NCBI GenBank assembly: GCA_964579675.1
Contig: CAZOIA010000010.1
Location: forward strand, 1-54,052
Source of the DNA: CAZOIA01 sp964579675
Lineage (GTDB): Bacteria > Planctomycetota > Phycisphaerae > UBA1845 > PWPN01
Direction of reading: 5' to 3'
Length of the DNA stretch: 54,052 nt
Under the pieces are notes generated by a model, which was not told where the DNA came from, made no database searches, and saw only the letters and a list, made by a program, of their open reading frames with translations. Each line of letters begins with the position of its first letter. Within the stretch, counting starts at the first letter, position 1. Both the position numbers and the translations under genes were made by a program. This document shows, piece by piece, positions 1 to 8,657 of the stretch.

Positions 1-47
1 GCAGGAAAGCGTGAGCCTCAGTTCAGATACCCCAATTAAGGGTTACA

Positions 48-2027
48 CTACCGCGTTCTCGGGCTCGCGGGGCCGCAAAGATCGGGCCGCGGAGCGGCCA
101 CGGCATCGCCGTCCCGGTGGTTCGCAGGTGCCAAAGCCTTCTGGTCTCTGCGCTTTCGCTGCTCGGCCCGCCGCTTGGCAGAGGATGAGAGCACGCCAAG
201 CGGGGCCAGCACCGATTCAACCGCCGCCCTGATGGCTTTTGATGCAAGGCCGCTGTTCCAGACCTGCTTCAGTTCCTGCGTTGCCAAATGCTTGGCCGTC
301 TCGCGCTGGTTGCGTCTCAACCCGAGCTTGAGGGGCAATCGCGTATCCCATAGTGAATCCGGGCTTTCTCTGAACACCAAGTCGCGGCCGTTGTGTATCC
401 ACGCCGCCGGTTCGACCGTGCGTCGTCGTGGGTCCGGCACCTTGATCCCACGTGCCTCGACCGAATCGCGGACCGGGTTGCTCTGCCGTAGCGGACAGCC
501 CTTGGGGTTCTCACACGTCCAATCAAAGAACTTCTCCAGCTCATCCAGTTCGGCCTTCAAGGTACGCGCCCGCATCCTACGCCCGCGGGCAACTTTCAGA
601 CCCTCGTTGTGTTTTGTCATCCGGGCGAGATTGATGCTTTTCTTGGGCCGTTCCCGCACGTAGTGGTCGATATCCTTTGCGCCGACCTGTTGGACGCTAC
701 GATACCATCGGCTCCCCCCTCTCTTGCACGTTGGATCAATCCTTGCGAGTGCCATCAGAGCACGCCTTGCACAGAGCTGCTGTCGTGTATCGCCTGTGTG
801 CGTTTCAAGGTAGAGCGGTATCAAATCCTCGATCCGCAGGGGCAGAAAGACAGGCCAGGAGGCAGGTGAATGGTCCTGGCGGACCTGCTCGTAGGCCGCA
901 AGCTGCTCGCCTACGCGTTGGCGCATATCCTCTGCTTCCCCGTAGTCCTTTGCTTTCGGTCCGAGCGGTATCGAATGGACCGGATTGGCGGCAACAGCTC
1001 GCCAGAACCCTTCTTGCACTTTGCGTTTGTTTTTGTATCGAGGCTTCTGGTAGTGCCGGTAGAACCGCACAGGCTGCCCGGACGGCCAGCGGACGTTCTC
1101 CCTCTCAAGCCTGCGATTCGCACCGTCAACGATGGTTTTTGCGTCCTCCTCGTCCTTCCCGAGCGACTGTGTCAACGTGGACCGGATCGAGATTCTGTAG
1201 GGGCCGCCGTGCGCCGCGCTCGGCTCGATCACCACTGTAAGCCCCGCGCTATTGACCAGCTCCTGAGCAAGCTCGCGAAAACTGGGGTCATCATGCCGTG
1301 TAAGGTCCAATTCTTTGCCCAGAACCTCGTCCTGGACCTTCTCCAATACTGAACGCGGATCACCCCCCGTACTGTTCAGGCGGTCACCCCAACCCCTCAC
1401 GATGCGCTTCAATAGTTCCTCATCTTGCGTTCGTGTGGCGAGGCTGCGCCAACGCCCCCCCGCGTAATCGGTGTGCGGTGGTCCGCTTCTTGGCACATGG
1501 CGTACTCTGACCGTGCTGTTGCCCCGCCCAGGTGCGATCCGGTCAATGGCGACCAGCCATTCCCTTCCCGGCGCCAGTTCCTCGCGTGCGATTCGCACTG
1601 CTTCTCTCGGATCGTGCCCTTCCCTGGCCAGCTCCACAATCCGCCTGGTAATCTGCTCGGCTAGCGCGTTCTTGTGCTCGCCTATCCCGACCATCATCGG
1701 CGCTGGAATCAACAGCAACCGGTGACCGAGCTGCTTCTTGGCCTTTACGGTTGCCGGCCCCCACGGGTACGCGATGCCCTCGCGGGCAAGCTGCTCCTCT
1801 GCCCACGCTCGCAACTCCTCGGCGTACTCCGGGTCATCAGTATTCAACTGGACGTGTTTGGTCTTGAAGACGTGCAATTCGGGCTTCGTCGGCGTCGAAG
1901 GTGGGCGGGTGATATTCCACACCGGCCCTTCCGCTTTCAGCAGCTCGATCTTGTTCAGAATCCGTTGCTGATCCTGGGATAGCTGCTCCCCATCCGCTGA
2001 TGATCGGTGAAGAAGTGAATCAGCCAT
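48..2027 (-). CDS. Large hypothetical protein with a tyrosine-recombinase-like core-binding segment
   Basis: About 659 residues, function not recognised. The start is placed at the ATG at 2027 because GAGGA lies 8 bases upstream; the frame stays open to 2084. The first 380 residues are charged and alpha/beta in character with no family I know. Residues ~400-525 resemble the SAM-like core-binding domain of phage integrases: helix DLIPLYLETH, a VGAKDIDHYVRER stretch, then KAELDELEKFFDWTCENP and a PLRQSNPVRD end. A catalytic domain should follow, but the rest has no Arg...HxxR...Tyr signature and ends in basic, low-complexity sequence. It could be a DNA-binding protein derived from a recombinase or an integrase that lost its catalytic half. 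It is the last minus-strand gene at the left edge. The fold assignment is inference. Confidence 0.6.
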   Translation of the reverse strand: MADSLLHRSSADGEQLSQDQQRILNKIELLKAEGPVWNITRPPSTPTKPELHVFKTKHVQLNTDDPEYAEELRAWAEEQLAREGIAYPWGPATVKAKKQLGHRLLLIPAPMMVGIGEHKNALAEQITRRIVELAREGHDPREAVRIAREELAPGREWLVAIDRIAPGRGNSTVRVRHVPRSGPPHTDYAGGRWRSLATRTQDEELLKRIVRGWGDRLNSTGGDPRSVLEKVQDEVLGKELDLTRHDDPSFRELAQELVNSAGLTVVIEPSAAHGGPYRISIRSTLTQSLGKDEEDAKTIVDGANRRLERENVRWPSGQPVRFYRHYQKPRYKNKRKVQEGFWRAVAANPVHSIPLGPKAKDYGEAEDMRQRVGEQLAAYEQVRQDHSPASWPVFLPLRIEDLIPLYLETHTGDTRQQLCARRALMALARIDPTCKRGGSRWYRSVQQVGAKDIDHYVRERPKKSINLARMTKHNEGLKVARGRRMRARTLKAELDELEKFFDWTCENPKGCPLRQSNPVRDSVEARGIKVPDPRRRTVEPAAWIHNGRDLVFRESPDSLWDTRLPLKLGLRRNQRETAKHLATQELKQVWNSGLASKAIRAAVESVLAPLGVLSSSAKRRAEQRKRRDQKALAPANHRDGDAVAAPRPDLCGPASPRTR

Positions 2028-2186
2028 GTGTACCGTCCTCAGACCGGGCCGGCCGGGCCAGCGGCGTCGGGACGGTACCGGCAACGCCCCTGGCCAGATC
2101 GTTCACCCGCCCGTCGGCGGGCTACCCGTAATCTGTGACCTGTTCAGTGTACCGTAGCGGCGTCGGCCGGCAAGCGTGTTCCGGTC

Positions 2187-2267
2187 TCACCGCCGGCGTC
2201 GTATGGCCACCGCCAGGCCACGGAGAGCCAGCAGGGTGGGGGCGGATTCGCGGGCCGGTTCACGTTG
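2187..2267 (-). pseudogene. In-frame PEP-CTERM-like sorting tail beyond a TGA stop
   Basis: The frame of the dockerin-like gene continues past its TGA (2268-2270) for 26 sense codons to a second TGA at 2187. These codons contain an Arg-Glu-Pro-Ala start, a hydrophobic stretch TLLALRGLAVAI and a final Arg-Arg-Arg-Arg. This is the layout of a PEP-CTERM exosortase signal (Pro-Glu-Pro, transmembrane stretch, basic end). One Arg sits inside the hydrophobic part where Gly is usual. I read it as a decayed or conditionally read-through sorting signal. Confidence 0.55.
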
Positions 2268-3107
2268 TCACGGACACGTCGCCGACCCGCCGTTTCGGCT
2301 CTTGACCAAAGCCATGTCGATCAGGTCGATGTTGCCGTCGAGGTTCACGTCCAACCTTACATCCGCACCAGCAACAGGCGAGCCGTTCTCGCTCTTGATC
2401 TGGGCCATGTCGATCAGGTCGGTCCAGTTATCACCGTTGGTGTCACCTTCGAGGCCCCTGACCATGCAGTCGGTATCGCCGGTCAAGTCTGGGATATTGG
2501 GGGCGAGGTCGATCCGGTAGCACGTCTGGACAGGCAGACCACCGGCAAACTCGATCACAAGGGTGGTGCCGTTGTGGATCAGCGACTCGCCCGTCGCCGG
2601 GATTGTGCCGCCATGGGTCAGATCCTCGGCCACCACACCAGGGGTATACGTGCCTGAGACGTCAGAGTCGAAATCGACCTCGATCTGCTGGATGCCGTCC
2701 CGTCGCGTCTCGCTCACCACCTGAATGCCCGTGGCTGCCGCATCCAGCACGATCGGCAGATCCGCACTCACAGGGCCAACGTGGTATCTCACGCTCCGCC
2801 AGGCTATCGCATGGCATGGCGGCGCCGGCGCCGACGGGATCACCCAGAAACCGCCGACTAGGCTATAATCGCCCCCGGTCATGGGCTCGGTCCGGGCGTC
2901 TGGTTGACCGATCGTGCTGCCCAACTCGTAATCGCCGCCCGTGCTGAACATCTCACCCCCGCCGTCGATGGTGTGCCAGTCTAGGTCATAGTCGCCGGCG
3001 GTATCGTAGTTGCCGGCCGTCTCATAGTTGCCGGACGGGGTCGCGCCGACGCAAACGATCGACAACATGGTCAGTGCTCGAACCGTTGTGTGTGTTATGC
3101 GATTCAT
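2268..3107 (-). CDS. Secreted dockerin-like protein
   Basis: 279 residues. The N-terminus looks like an export signal of modest hydrophobicity. Short Tyr-containing repeats follow (NYETAG, NYDTAG, DYDLDW), then the module GDYELGSTIGQPDA...GGDYSLVGGFW, which recurs in secreted planctomycete proteins. The C-terminus carries two calcium-binding dockerin-type loops, GDTNGDNWTDLIDMAQIK and DVNLDGNIDLIDMALVK. In cellulosomes such modules dock to cohesins; in planctomycetes the partner is generally unknown. The start at 3107 has a strong GGAGG six bases upstream. The stop is followed in frame by a PEP-CTERM-like tail (2187-2267), so the protein may once have been sorted to the surface. It lies 29 bases downstream of the C10 protease gene on the same strand, so co-transcription is likely. 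Confidence 0.8.
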   Translation of the reverse strand: MNRITHTTVRALTMLSIVCVGATPSGNYETAGNYDTAGDYDLDWHTIDGGGEMFSTGGDYELGSTIGQPDARTEPMTGGDYSLVGGFWVIPSAPAPPCHAIAWRSVRYHVGPVSADLPIVLDAAATGIQVVSETRRDGIQQIEVDFDSDVSGTYTPGVVAEDLTHGGTIPATGESLIHNGTTLVIEFAGGLPVQTCYRIDLAPNIPDLTGDTDCMVRGLEGDTNGDNWTDLIDMAQIKSENGSPVAGADVRLDVNLDGNIDLIDMALVKSRNGGSATCP

Positions 3108-3136
3108 CGCTCACCTCCGTTTTGCAGTTGGGCCAG

Positions 3137-4744
3137 TCACTGTTTCTGGATGGTTACATCATGTCCCTTGAGTGTGAATGGCCGGTCAATCACCAACGTG
3201 CTGGCGGCAAAGGTATTCACGGAGCCAGCCTTGAATATCAGCGTCGCACGGTCAGGGGCTTCGACGATTGCCTCCTCGATATCCTCGTAGGGGTCATCAG
3301 GCGAACCGTCGCCGGGATTATTAGCTCCCACGGACTTCACCGCGTTCAACGGCGCGATCCGGGTCGTCATAACCTGATCAGCGGGAAACACCTGGTCGCA
3401 GGTGTACCAGATGCCAGCCCCACCCCAACCCATGTTCATCAGGAACCGTGGATTATTGGGATCCACCGCCTTGTCATAGCCGTAGGCAACCCACGAGTGG
3501 CCACCGGCGGGACTGCCCCCGCCCATCTCCACCGGCCGGAACCACTGGATCTCCTCAGTCATCTTGGCTATGTCTCTACCTTGATGGACGGCATCGGCGT
3601 CATAATAAAAGTGCTCTTCCAGTTCCTCCGCAACGTGGTTGTCGAATGCCGAAGAGCCCCAGACCCCGTAGTGCACATATATGGATACGCCGACCGCGTA
3701 ACACAGCGCTGCCACGGCGCGGTCTCCGTCGTCCACTGGATCCGTATGGACATCTCCAATAACGCTCCAATTGATCGGCGCGCTCAAGTTGACATTGGGC
3801 ACGGTCTGACCCTGTGTCATGCGGCCCCACAACGCAGCAAGGGCGGCGCGATAGCTAGAATCATTGGAAAGCCCCTCGGCGCCCACGTAGACGCTGTTAT
3901 CCCAGTAGCCTGTCATCCAAAGCGTTCCGCCGGTGGTAGCATCCCACCAAAGGCGACCGCCGCCCCACCCCGCGGGAATGTTGGGGTCGATTACCAGGGG
4001 CTCTCCCAGCGGCGGCGTCGTGAATCGGAAGTTATACGGGAACGGCGTAGGAACGGTTCCCGTACCCGCGGCCGGCCACTTCCAGTAATACATGATCTGG
4101 GCCATGGCGGTCGCCACACAACAGACCATCGTGCGTTCGTCCTGACCGGGCGTCAGGTTGGGGCAGTCATCATTGTATGGCGAACCCTGGTCCCAACGGC
4201 AAGTCAACGGCAGCTCCATTATCACCGGGTCACCCGAAGCCTCGTCGACGCCCGGTCGTGCCGGCGGGCGGCCAGCGATGAGATCCTGCCAGAATGACGC
4301 TCGCTGGGTCAGCGCGTCTTGATACCGCTCGACGCTCGGGTCCCTCTGTTCGAGTCCCTTCCGCAGGGCATCCAGTCTCCAGCCTATCTCCCAGAGCACG
4401 TAACCGTTGTTCGGATTGTTCGGATCGTAGAGGCCTTCGGGGCTGTAGAGGTAGACAGGCAAGACCAGATCGTCCGCACCGCAGAGGCAATACCCGCCTC
4501 CGGCAAGATGGGCTACGTAGCCAACCGTCCGGCCGGCGACCGCGTGGGCTTCCATTTTCTCGATGACGGCGTCCGGGTGCGCGTCGGCGGTCACGTGCCG
4601 CACCCATGTTTCCACGCCGGCCCTTACCTCCAGCTCCGTCAGCGGCGTAGCCCGGGCGGAAGCGGGAACGAAGATCAGAAACGCCGCCAGAGTGAATCTC
4701 CAGCCCCAGCCTGTTCGTGAGGATATCTCTATCGTATTAGGCAT
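3137..4744 (-). CDS. Secreted C10 family cysteine protease (streptopain-like)
   Basis: 535 residues with a signal peptide (basic start, then TLAAFLIFVPASARA). Residues ~30-160 look like the Spi-type propeptide. The catalytic domain begins near LTCRWDQGSPYNDDCPNL; the nucleophile is within VCCVATAMAQIMYYWKWP. The usual motif is TGCVATAMAQ, so here Cys-Cys replaces Gly-Cys. The histidine is in GGHSWVAYGYD, followed by FLMNMGWGG. The last ~65 residues start a parallel beta-helix-like region (GDGSPDDPYEDIEEAI) that stops after about two rungs, suggesting truncation or a small cap. The start at 4744 has AAAGGAG eight bases upstream. It sits between the YadA-like and dockerin-like genes on the same strand and probably acts outside the cell. 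Confidence 0.85.
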   Translation of the reverse strand: MPNTIEISSRTGWGWRFTLAAFLIFVPASARATPLTELEVRAGVETWVRHVTADAHPDAVIEKMEAHAVAGRTVGYVAHLAGGGYCLCGADDLVLPVYLYSPEGLYDPNNPNNGYVLWEIGWRLDALRKGLEQRDPSVERYQDALTQRASFWQDLIAGRPPARPGVDEASGDPVIMELPLTCRWDQGSPYNDDCPNLTPGQDERTMVCCVATAMAQIMYYWKWPAAGTGTVPTPFPYNFRFTTPPLGEPLVIDPNIPAGWGGGRLWWDATTGGTLWMTGYWDNSVYVGAEGLSNDSSYRAALAALWGRMTQGQTVPNVNLSAPINWSVIGDVHTDPVDDGDRAVAALCYAVGVSIYVHYGVWGSSAFDNHVAEELEEHFYYDADAVHQGRDIAKMTEEIQWFRPVEMGGGSPAGGHSWVAYGYDKAVDPNNPRFLMNMGWGGAGIWYTCDQVFPADQVMTTRIAPLNAVKSVGANNPGDGSPDDPYEDIEEAIVEAPDRATLIFKAGSVNTFAASTLVIDRPFTLKGHDVTIQKQ

Positions 4745-4771
4745 GATTGCATCTCCTTTCCAGGCACACGC

Positions 4772-7174
4772 CTACTGCAGGGCTACCAGGACGAGCACGA
4801 GACCACGCCCCCCGGCCAGGCCGGTCATCGCCTTACCAAGGGTGGCGCCCTGAGCCCTCGCGTGATCCGCGACCTTCATCGCGTGCCCGGGCACATCCGA
4901 GGTGGTCAGGAGGTCGCCGGGGACGATCGCGCCTCTGGAGGCGTCCGCCCAGCAGTACGCGCGCCCGGTCAGGGCTACCGGGTGCTCACCGTCTGCGGCC
5001 GAAGTCTTCTGGCTCATCAACATGCCCGGCTTCACGCCCCCTGCACCGCTGATGAGCCCCGCCACCGTGCGGTCGTAGCTTTTCGTGCTGACCACCAGTT
5101 CGCCGGCATTCTCCGGATCAATGCACACCACCATACCGGGCTTGGCTTGGCCGGTGGGCACGGCGACGTTGAACTGCTCAGACAGGTCACTTCCGCCGGT
5201 GATTTCCAGCACCTGGGTGACCGTTCGGCCGCTGGCCCCGTCCAACCGGATCCTCGTGGCGCCCGCGCTGTCGAAAAGCTTCACCTCGCTGTTGGCGGCG
5301 GTGAACTGGACCCTCGTCGTCGAGCTGGCATCCTTGAGGTTGACCTGGCTTCCGCTCCCGTAAGCCTGGCCCATGACTTCAACAGTCGTGGCCGCCGCAT
5401 TGTTGAACGACGTGAGTGTGGCGAAACGGCCGACGCCAGCTACATGCAACTCTGCCCCCGGGGCGGTCGTGCCGATGCCGAGATTGCCGGAAAAGTATCC
5501 CCGCCCCTCGAAGTAGCCGCCCCAACCGGCCGGCGAGTCGGTCTTGCCATGGACGCCCGCACCGCCATTGGCGCCGCTGATGCCATAGACCCCGTCGCCG
5601 GTTCCCGCCCCCGCACCCTGAACGCCAATGTTATTGGACCCGGATGCCGTCCCGGCAACGGCGGGCCCGGCCCCGGTATTCTTTCCCCAGACCCCGGGGT
5701 AATCGTTGCTCGGAGTCTCTCCGACCACGGCCGCGTTGTTCGGCGCCGTCCCGCGGATGGCGTATCCGGCACCGGTGTTCGACACCTCAAAGGCCGGGCC
5801 GCTGCTGGAAACACTGTCGCTGTACGGCAGCGTCAAGCCGCCGCCGGTGGGCGCCTGCCAGGTGCCCACGCCGGAAGCGTCGGCGGTCAGGACATAGCCG
5901 GCAGTGGGCGAAGCGGTCAACTGAAACCCGCTCATCTTCCCGGTGCCGGCGATATCCAGCTTCGCGCCGGGACTCGTCGTGCCGATGCCGACGTTTCCGC
6001 CGGTTTCGTAGACGACCGAATTGCCGATCGTGGTCGTGGCCGTGAACTTGGGGAGGAAGTTGACGGTACCGCTGCCACCGATGCCGCCGCCTCCGCCGGC
6101 CGTCGTTTGAAGCGTGCCGTCGGGGAACATGATGCCGTCCCAACTCGGCTGGCCCGTGTTACCGATGTGCAACGCCGCCTGTGGGGCGTTTGTTCCGATC
6201 CCTACGCCGCCGCTGGCACGGATCAGGAATTGATTGGGACCGGTGGAGGTAAAGTCTGCGCTAGTAGTGAAATCCGCCCAAACGAAGGTGCCGTAGTCTC
6301 CAAGCCCGTTGCCAGCCTGTGCGGGCGTGCGGACTTTGGCTCTGGTCCCGGCCGCGAAGCTATTGAAGGCACCGGCGGTATTGTTGTTTCCTCCCGGCAC
6401 GGTGGATGCAGAGCCGCTGGCGGTGTTCCCCGAGCCCCCGCCGACGGTGCTCTGAATAGACTGGGCGGCATTGTCCTGCCCGCCGGCCACCGTACAGCTT
6501 CCGGCTGCGGTGTTGCGAAGCCCGCCTCCCACAGTGCCCCAGGAGCCGCTCGCGCTGTTGTCCTGCCCGCCCGAAACGGTGGCGGCGCTGCCGCTGGCGG
6601 TATTGCCCACGCCGCCGCCAACAGTACCGTAGTAGCCCGCCGACACCTGGTTGATCTGGCCCGCCTGCCCGCCGCCGCCGATCGTCGCCCCGGCGACATC
6701 ACCGGTTACACTATTCCCGGTGAAGCCGCCGATGACGTTCGGGCTGGTCGTGTTCTGCTGCGTCCACAGGCCCGGCAGGGCCAGAGCATACGGCGCGGGC
6801 GTGAGCTCCTGAAGCGGAGCGAGGGGCGTGTAGGCGCCGGTGCTGTCCCCCGGCCGCACGCCGATTCGCAGCCACCGCGCATCGCCCGTGAAGTCGTGGA
6901 TGCCGCCGACGCCGAAGTCCACGTCTGCGGTGAACAAGCCGTCCGTGACCGGGAGATCGTCCACCGGCCAGGAACTGCCCACCGGGCTGGTGCCCCCGGC
7001 GTCCTCGAAGAGGGCGAACTCGAAGTCATACAGCCCATTGGCGGGCTCGCCCCCATCAGTGAGGCGGCCCTGGTAGGTGAACGCGGTGCCCATGGGCGTC
7101 TGCCCGCTCACCTTGCCCTGACCTGCGATCAGGACCGCCACAACGGCCAACACTGAAAGTCTTGCAGCTTTCAT
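4772..7174 (-). CDS. Secreted YadA-head/tail-fibre-like repeat protein
   Basis: 800 residues from the ATG at 7174, which has a perfect AAAGGAGG seven bases upstream; the frame is open to 7291 but lacks such support. A signal peptide (LSVLAVVAVLIAGQGKVSG) precedes a beta-rich N-domain (FTYQGRLTDGGEPANGLYDF) common in secreted planctomycete and verrucomicrobial proteins. A block of ~14-residue repeats follows, such as GTVGGGVGNTASGSAATVSG, matching the trimeric autotransporter head repeat. NVGIGTTSPGAKLDIAG-type units, known from tail-fibre-like proteins, come next. The C-terminus (GEHPVALTGRAYCWADAS...GDLLTTSDVPGHAMKV) resembles the usual end domain of these proteins. It probably forms a surface fibre or adhesin. 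No anchor or membrane barrel is visible. Confidence 0.75.
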   Translation of the reverse strand: MKAARLSVLAVVAVLIAGQGKVSGQTPMGTAFTYQGRLTDGGEPANGLYDFEFALFEDAGGTSPVGSSWPVDDLPVTDGLFTADVDFGVGGIHDFTGDARWLRIGVRPGDSTGAYTPLAPLQELTPAPYALALPGLWTQQNTTSPNVIGGFTGNSVTGDVAGATIGGGGQAGQINQVSAGYYGTVGGGVGNTASGSAATVSGGQDNSASGSWGTVGGGLRNTAAGSCTVAGGQDNAAQSIQSTVGGGSGNTASGSASTVPGGNNNTAGAFNSFAAGTRAKVRTPAQAGNGLGDYGTFVWADFTTSADFTSTGPNQFLIRASGGVGIGTNAPQAALHIGNTGQPSWDGIMFPDGTLQTTAGGGGGIGGSGTVNFLPKFTATTTIGNSVVYETGGNVGIGTTSPGAKLDIAGTGKMSGFQLTASPTAGYVLTADASGVGTWQAPTGGGLTLPYSDSVSSSGPAFEVSNTGAGYAIRGTAPNNAAVVGETPSNDYPGVWGKNTGAGPAVAGTASGSNNIGVQGAGAGTGDGVYGISGANGGAGVHGKTDSPAGWGGYFEGRGYFSGNLGIGTTAPGAELHVAGVGRFATLTSFNNAAATTVEVMGQAYGSGSQVNLKDASSTTRVQFTAANSEVKLFDSAGATRIRLDGASGRTVTQVLEITGGSDLSEQFNVAVPTGQAKPGMVVCIDPENAGELVVSTKSYDRTVAGLISGAGGVKPGMLMSQKTSAADGEHPVALTGRAYCWADASRGAIVPGDLLTTSDVPGHAMKVADHARAQGATLGKAMTGLAGGRGLVLVLVALQ

Positions 7175-7485
7175 TTTCTGTCCTCCTTTGCGATATGTGC
7201 TGTAGGAATGTGTGAACTTGCCACGCGGATGAGGGGGTGCTCGGTGCGAACCCTTTTCCTCGCTCCGCACGATTGCGCCGCAGTATACCACGTGCGGCGT
7301 GCCTTACTCACAGCTCCCAGTCGCCCGGCTGAAAGCGTCTCTTTCGCCCAACAAATCTCTTATGTGTGAAGTGGGGTCCGTCCCGACGTGTGCCTTCCGT
7401 GTTCGTCTCGGACCTGCGGGAGCCCATTATCCGGGGCGATTCCGCCGGGGTCAAGAGAAAAGTGCCACTGAATCGCCGGACGCGA
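7175..7485. other. Intergenic region upstream of the surface-fibre gene
   Basis: 311 bases with no convincing gene. It holds the ribosome-binding site of the fibre gene (7182-7189) and presumably its promoter, but no clear -35/-10 pair was found. Confidence 0.4.
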
Positions 7486-7689
7486 TCATTTTTTGTGTTC
7501 CTCGCCCGGCCCTGCCGAGGTCGCTCCGTGCCCGTTTGCCGCCCCGCCCGCGTTCAGCCAGTCGATGAACGCCAGCCGAACGGCCGGCGACGCCGCTTGC
7601 CAGAGACCCTTGAGCCTGTCGAGCAGTTGCCGCGAAGGGCTGTCGCCCCAGCTCCGGGGCCCTATCGTCGTCCGCTTCGCACTGTGCAT
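7486..7689 (-). CDS. Small hypothetical protein
   Basis: 67 residues. The central stretch QLLDRLKGLWQAASPAVRLA is amphipathic and resembles small proteins with a Leu-x3-Trp-x2-Ala helix followed by FIDWL, often found in accessory DNA. GGAG lies about six bases upstream of the ATG at 7689. It is 45 bases downstream of the 158-residue gene on the same strand and may be the third gene of that unit. An overlapping longer frame (7451-7744) is Arg/Gly rich and looks like a shadow. No function is assigned. Confidence 0.5.
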   Translation of the reverse strand: MHSAKRTTIGPRSWGDSPSRQLLDRLKGLWQAASPAVRLAFIDWLNAGGAANGHGATSAGPGEEHKK

Positions 7690-7734
7690 GTCGGCTCCGG
7701 TTCGCGTCGCCGCGCCGGACGCGACCGTTCGACG

Positions 7735-8211
7735 TTACCCCCAAGGCTCCAGCCCCAGCATCGCGAAGAGCCTGACCGCCTCGGCCGGTTCCTCTGCGGG
7801 AAGGTCGGTGAAGAAGATCATCTTCGCCCGCTTCCAGGCTGCCAGGGGGGCCGCGTTGTACCCGGCCCGGCGGATCAGCTCCCGTATTCGTTCCAGCCGG
7901 CGGGCGACCGTGGAATCACTCGGCCAGCCCGGCCGGGCATCAGCCGGAAGCGCCCGTCGTCGCTTGCGGCGAGCCCGCTTGGAATCCCGGATATGCTCGG
8001 CCAGGGCACGGGCGTGGACGTCTCCGGCCCAGTAGAGCCTGGCAATCAGCCAGTCCTCGGCTCGCCTGAACACAGCCAGCACGATGCCCTCAGGCAACCC
8101 CAGCCGTCGGCATTCTCGACGTAGCTCGGCGTGGGCCTGCGTGGGGTCGAACTCTTCGCACATCCGCCGAATGGTGTCGCGCTCTTGCCGGGCGTCTGCC
8201 GTCCAGGTCAC
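7735..8211 (-). CDS. Hypothetical protein, second gene of a ribbon-helix-helix unit
   Basis: 158 residues, GTG start overlapping the previous gene's stop as GTGA (8208-8211), so translation is probably coupled. The sequence is mostly helical and charged. It includes RRECRRLGLPEGIVLAVFRRAEDWL, which is unlike common domains, and a basic patch (SKRARRKRRRALP) that could bind nucleic acid. The end (DLPAEEPAEAVRLFAMLGLEPWG) is acidic. I do not recognise the family. Next to an RHH protein in accessory DNA it could be a toxin-antitoxin partner or a phage-type protein; neither is shown by a motif. Confidence 0.6.
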   Translation of the reverse strand: MTWTADARQERDTIRRMCEEFDPTQAHAELRRECRRLGLPEGIVLAVFRRAEDWLIARLYWAGDVHARALAEHIRDSKRARRKRRRALPADARPGWPSDSTVARRLERIRELIRRAGYNAAPLAAWKRAKMIFFTDLPAEEPAEAVRLFAMLGLEPWG

Positions 8212-8438
8212 TGGCCACCCGCCCGCCGCCGGCGCGGTGGCCGCTGCCGGTCGAGCTGGACCAGGCCATCGTGGAGCAGGTGCCGGACGAACGCGCTACG
8301 GGTACTCTCGCCCCGGCGTCGGTCCAGCCGGGCCATCAGAGCCGCCGTCACCCGGACCGTCAGCCACCGGTCAGCCCGCCCGTATTCTTCGCGCGGGCGC
8401 CCCGGCGTGCCTTTGTCGAGCATCCCGTCAACGGTCAT
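8208..8438 (-). CDS. Ribbon-helix-helix (CopG/Arc-like) protein
   Basis: 76 residues. The segment WLTVRVTAALMARLDRRRGE followed by STRSAFVRHLLHDGL fits the RHH pattern: a beta strand, then two helices, with the second opening at a Thr-Arg-Ser cap. The C-terminus is strongly basic. RHH proteins bind operators as dimers and often repress their own operon, for example as antitoxins. It starts a compact minus-strand unit with the genes at 7735 and 7486. The region just upstream (8440-8657) contains a 21-base tandem duplication (8519-8560), a possible operator. No strong ribosome-binding site is visible. Confidence 0.6.
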   Translation of the reverse strand: MTVDGMLDKGTPGRPREEYGRADRWLTVRVTAALMARLDRRRGESTRSAFVRHLLHDGLVQLDRQRPPRRRRAGGQ

Positions 8439-8518
8439 TCAGTAATCCCCGTCGGGGTTGCAGCTTGTGTCCTCGTCGCTGGCCTCTACCTGGCCCGTCC
8501 TGGCATCTCCGTGGCCCG

Positions 8519-8560
8519 AGAGCCCGATTCCCGGCACCGAGAACCCGATTCCCGGAAAGC
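8519..8560. repeat. 21-base tandem duplication
   Basis: CCCGATTCCCGG occurs at 8523-8534 and again at 8544-8555, with similar flanks giving a 21-base period (GAGA/CCCGATTCCCGG). It lies about 80 bases upstream of the RHH gene and could be an operator or merely a simple duplication. Confidence 0.5.
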
Positions 8561-8657
8561 CCCCGCCGTGGTGGGCAACGTGTCACGTATTGCCCACAAA
8601 AAACGCGACGACGCCCGGCGGCCGGCCCTTTCGGGCACCTTACGCCCCCGCCGCCGC

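Noticed and set aside
4862..7156. A 764-residue open frame on the plus strand opposite the surface-fibre gene
   Set aside because: Arg/Gly/Ala-rich with no domain, no ribosome-binding site, and it mirrors a clear signal-peptide gene on the other strand; a shadow of GC-rich codon use.
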